NCBI GenBank assembly: GCA_035582835.1
Contig: JAYKAV010003096.1
Coordinates: forward strand, 379,683-443,682
DNA length: 64,000 bases
Direction of reading: 5' to 3'
Source of the DNA: Phoebastria nigripes
Lineage: Eukaryota; Chordata; Aves; Procellariiformes; Diomedeidae
Position numbers and translations under genes: made by a program. Below are positions 61,101 through 64,000 of this stretch, in pieces. The notes beneath the pieces were generated by a model. It worked only from the letters and a program-made list of their open reading frames with translations, was not told the DNA's origin and made no database searches. The stretch's first letter is position 1. Every line of letters starts with the position of its first letter.

Positions 61101-64000
61101 CCCTGTAAAGCTATTTATGTGGTTTGGCAACATAACAGCTACAAACAAAATGAGTACATAGATTCTTGAATAGTGAAAGGGTCTTTTAAAGGGTCATTTT
61201 TTTTAAAAATGATTTCTTTGAATTCATCTGTCATTTCTCCAACATCCTGATCCCAGCCCTACCACAGAGCACAGCTGTAGCACAGTTGAGAGTTTCCAGT
61301 AGTCCCCTCCACTGAAAGCAACTCTACCTCGCCCATGGTGAGGAGTTTCTCCTGGAGGAGAAGGTGGCACTGGCAAAATCCTACTTGCTCATGTTCAAGT
61401 CAACAAGTATGAATACACAAAGGAAGATTTTTTTTTTTTTCCAGTGCTGGCATTATTCAGCCTTTGGTACAACCAAAACAGTGCAAAACAGAACTGATGA
61501 AACAGTTTTGTACAACTTATCTCCATCAGTATCGCAGCACCCAGCGCCAGTGTTTACAGTGACGGGCTCAGATACCACCGCTCCACTCCTCACTCAGTGG
61601 AAGGAAGCAGACCCTCAAAAACATCGATTTCAGCCACACGAGCTCTGAAGCAGAGGGAGGCAAACGCAACACTCCTCACGCAGCAAGGTCCAGCTGTGCA
61701 ATTCCCTGCAAATGCCAAAGCTTAAGCAGCTTCCAAAAGCAACTGGGCAGATGACAGAAACAGAAAAAGGACCGATAAAGTAAGAGTTACCATGTCCAGC
61801 CCCCCAAAAAATCCAAGTCACACATGACTAGAGGTTGAGAGGGTATATTAACGCCTGTTGCCACAATCCTGTTCTTACCCTCTTTCCCAGGCATCCACAG
61901 CTAGATGTGGTCAGGCTCCTGGCTCTGGTCTCCCCGGGGCTGACCTTGCACAGCCGTCCTTGCAAAATGTACTCAGACTTCACAATTCATGCCTTCAAAA
62001 TAAATCTGATGTTGCTACATCAAAGTTGAGCAGACCAGATACAAACACTGGGAAGATTAAGTCTAGTCTGTGGATTCCCTGGCAAAGCCTGTGCTGCTGG
62101 GATTCAAAGGAGGATTAACAATGCCCCACTGAACCCCACACACATGCATGGGCTTCTGATAGCACTCAGAAGAATTGGTGCCACCAGTAGTACCTTCAAG
62201 TTGAGTTTCTCCAGAGATGCTGGCTGACAGGCAGACAGGGAAAGGCCTTCACAATCAGAAGAACGCNTTGTACCACCACTTAGGAAAGTTAAATGACAAC
62301 CAAAGAGAAGCAGCTTAGCAGTACTTTGTAAACAGACTTAGCTGCAGAACTCGTCAATACGAGCGTACTAACTAGCAAATATTCCCACTTATGGTCTTGA
62401 TATATGGACTCTCCCCTCGGGCTGACAGTAGCGTGGGTGGGAAGTCAGCGATCCCATAACCTATGGAGCCAGGTGAACGCAGAGGATGGCTGTGCTAAGC
62501 TGCAACAGCAGCTTTCCAGGGTATTGCTGGATCTGGTCTAGTCCTGAAGGGCTTTTACAGACTACTTATGTTTTTAAAGCATTAAAAAATTAAGCTTGAA
62601 TCGTGCTTGAAATTCAAGACAAATCCCTAAATTGTTACAGGCAGCACACATTTCTTTCGTTTGAAAGAAGATACTAAGTAATCTTGATCTAGTACAGTTT
62701 TAAAGAGATCACAGGGAGACAGGAGGATCTCAAAGAAGCCCATGAGTATTTTTCTGCATGTAATTCAGCTTTCAATAGGTGCAAAGTTTAGTATTAGCTA
62801 CATCCGTTTGGAAGGCTAAAAATTTGCTTCAACATCTCAGCATAATCAGTCTATCAAGCATCATTTAGCCAAACTGTGACAGTAGTTCCCAGGGGGAACA
62901 CCAAGAGCTGTTGAGTATTTCAAAGCAAACAAGGGCACTGCAGGTAAAGCATCTGATTTTCCCAGTAACTGATGAAACAACAGTATTTTGATTTTGGTTA
63001 TAGAAACAAAATGTTTAAAAGTTCTGCTGATACACTAATTTTAGCTTTCTTACAGGAAGAATGAATTGTATGCCCCATTTCTCATTAGTTAGCACATCAA
63101 AGATGCTAACAGAGATTCACTTGCCTGTTTTCTTCTTGCAAGGAAGTTACTGGAGCCACGGCCCCTGCCCCAGCCAGCCTCTGGCTCTCAAACACCAATG
63201 GACAAAGGAAAGGAAAGCAAATACCACAATTCAAGAAATAAGAAAAAAAAAGAAAGAGAAGGGATAGGAATAGAAGAGATGACAGCAACACACTGCACAA
63301 ATGGCCACAGAGTCTCCATTCGGCCAGACCATCACAAGGGCTAAAAATCAAAGTGGACGCTGCAGTTCTACTCTGAAGCACGGCTGCAGAGAGGGTTAAA
63401 CTCTGCTCATCCTACCTCAGTAATTGTGTAACGCTACCAGTTAATTAGTTAGATCAATTATTTGAGATCTAACCCCACTGAGCATCTTTGCAGTTCCTAA
63501 GTGCAAATTCATGAAAACCAGAAAACAGCCATATAAAGCTACCCTAAAATCCATGCAGTGCTGTATTTCATAGGTGTTACCTATGAATAAGATCATCCTC
63601 GTTTATTTGTAATAATATATTTCTGCTGTCACAGTTTGGCCAAGAAAAGTATTCCACACTTTACCCAGACTTTTGATCACTTCACTTGGTACCTCAAACC
63701 TTGCAGGTGTCAGTGTACTTCAAAGGCCCTTCTTACTTAGCAGCCTAAATAGAAAAGAACAAAGGGTACAGGGAAATTCATGGTATATTGCAACCTATGG
63801 GGGGGGAAAGGGACTTGTCAAGCCTTTACTGAAGGATGGGAGAATTAACACGTCCGCAATTTTTCCTTCTCCAGTCAGGCATCTGGTACTCCATGTTCAG
63901 CCACTCCTGGCTATTTTCTGACTGTGAAGTCAGCCTCTACAGATACTAAGTGATGAAAAAAAATATACTAAAAGAAGAAACATCATTGCAATTGTTTCTC
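58169..64000. other. Non-coding, nothing recognised
   Basis: The stretch contains A19 at 59567-59585, T13 at 61428-61440 and two ambiguous bases. I see no transposon, RNA gene or splice-bounded open frame worth calling. Confidence 0.6.
59567..59585 (+). repeat. A19 homopolymer
   Basis: A run of 19 A followed by TTTAAAGGG. No flanking element was seen. Confidence 0.9.

Noticed and set aside
1..64000. CRISPR arrays, operons, tRNA/rRNA genes, endogenous retrovirus
   Set aside because: No regularly spaced repeats, no ribosome-binding-site/operon structure, no tRNA box sequences or cloverleaf, and no LTR pair or retroviral motif was found on either strand.

Overview
The window looks like vertebrate, almost certainly avian, non-coding DNA. 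The clearest evidence is a CR1 retrotransposon 3' tail near 19.4 kb, lying in reverse and carrying the ATTCTATG-type end typical of bird CR1 elements. Interspersed repeats are sparse, simple poly-A and A/C tracts are common, no compact reading-frame organisation is present, and 31 isolated single Ns suggest a draft assembly. I could not name a species, a gene or a chromosome.

No protein, tRNA, rRNA or other RNA gene could be recognised. The + strand looks richer in A and C than in T and G. Long A-runs outnumber long T-runs 16 to 4 (runs of 12 or more). Established work on transcription-associated strand asymmetry makes this compatible with the window being largely intron of a gene transcribed from the minus strand, but that is inference. 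The minus strand does carry exon-like segments, meaning open frames bounded by good splice consensus. The best are a 236-codon open frame at 47.18-47.88 kb, two segments in a CpG-rich patch at 44.20-44.58 kb, and a run of four at 12.64-14.13 kb that join in phase. Most neighbouring segments do not join in phase and none resembles a protein I can name. Intronic DNA is known to contain many such pseudo-exons, so they are listed with low confidence and not built into a gene.

Layout: 0-3.3 kb is A-rich non-coding DNA. 3.3-14.1 kb is non-coding DNA with several minus-strand exon-like segments. 14.1-22 kb contains a small CpG-enriched patch, the CR1 tail with an adjoining perfect hairpin, two long A/C-only tracts and an open segment at 21.8-22.06 kb. 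22-35 kb has a two-copy tandem duplication, a possible GC-AG intron and poly-A/poly-T tracts. 35.4-35.7 kb has a cluster of MEF2-type and CAGCTG sites that may be an enhancer. 36-48 kb has a G-quadruplex motif, a perfect palindrome, the longest A-run cluster and the best exon-like segments. 48-64 kb is mostly featureless apart from a probable old CR1-like remnant, a cluster of ambiguous bases and a 177-base A/C tract.
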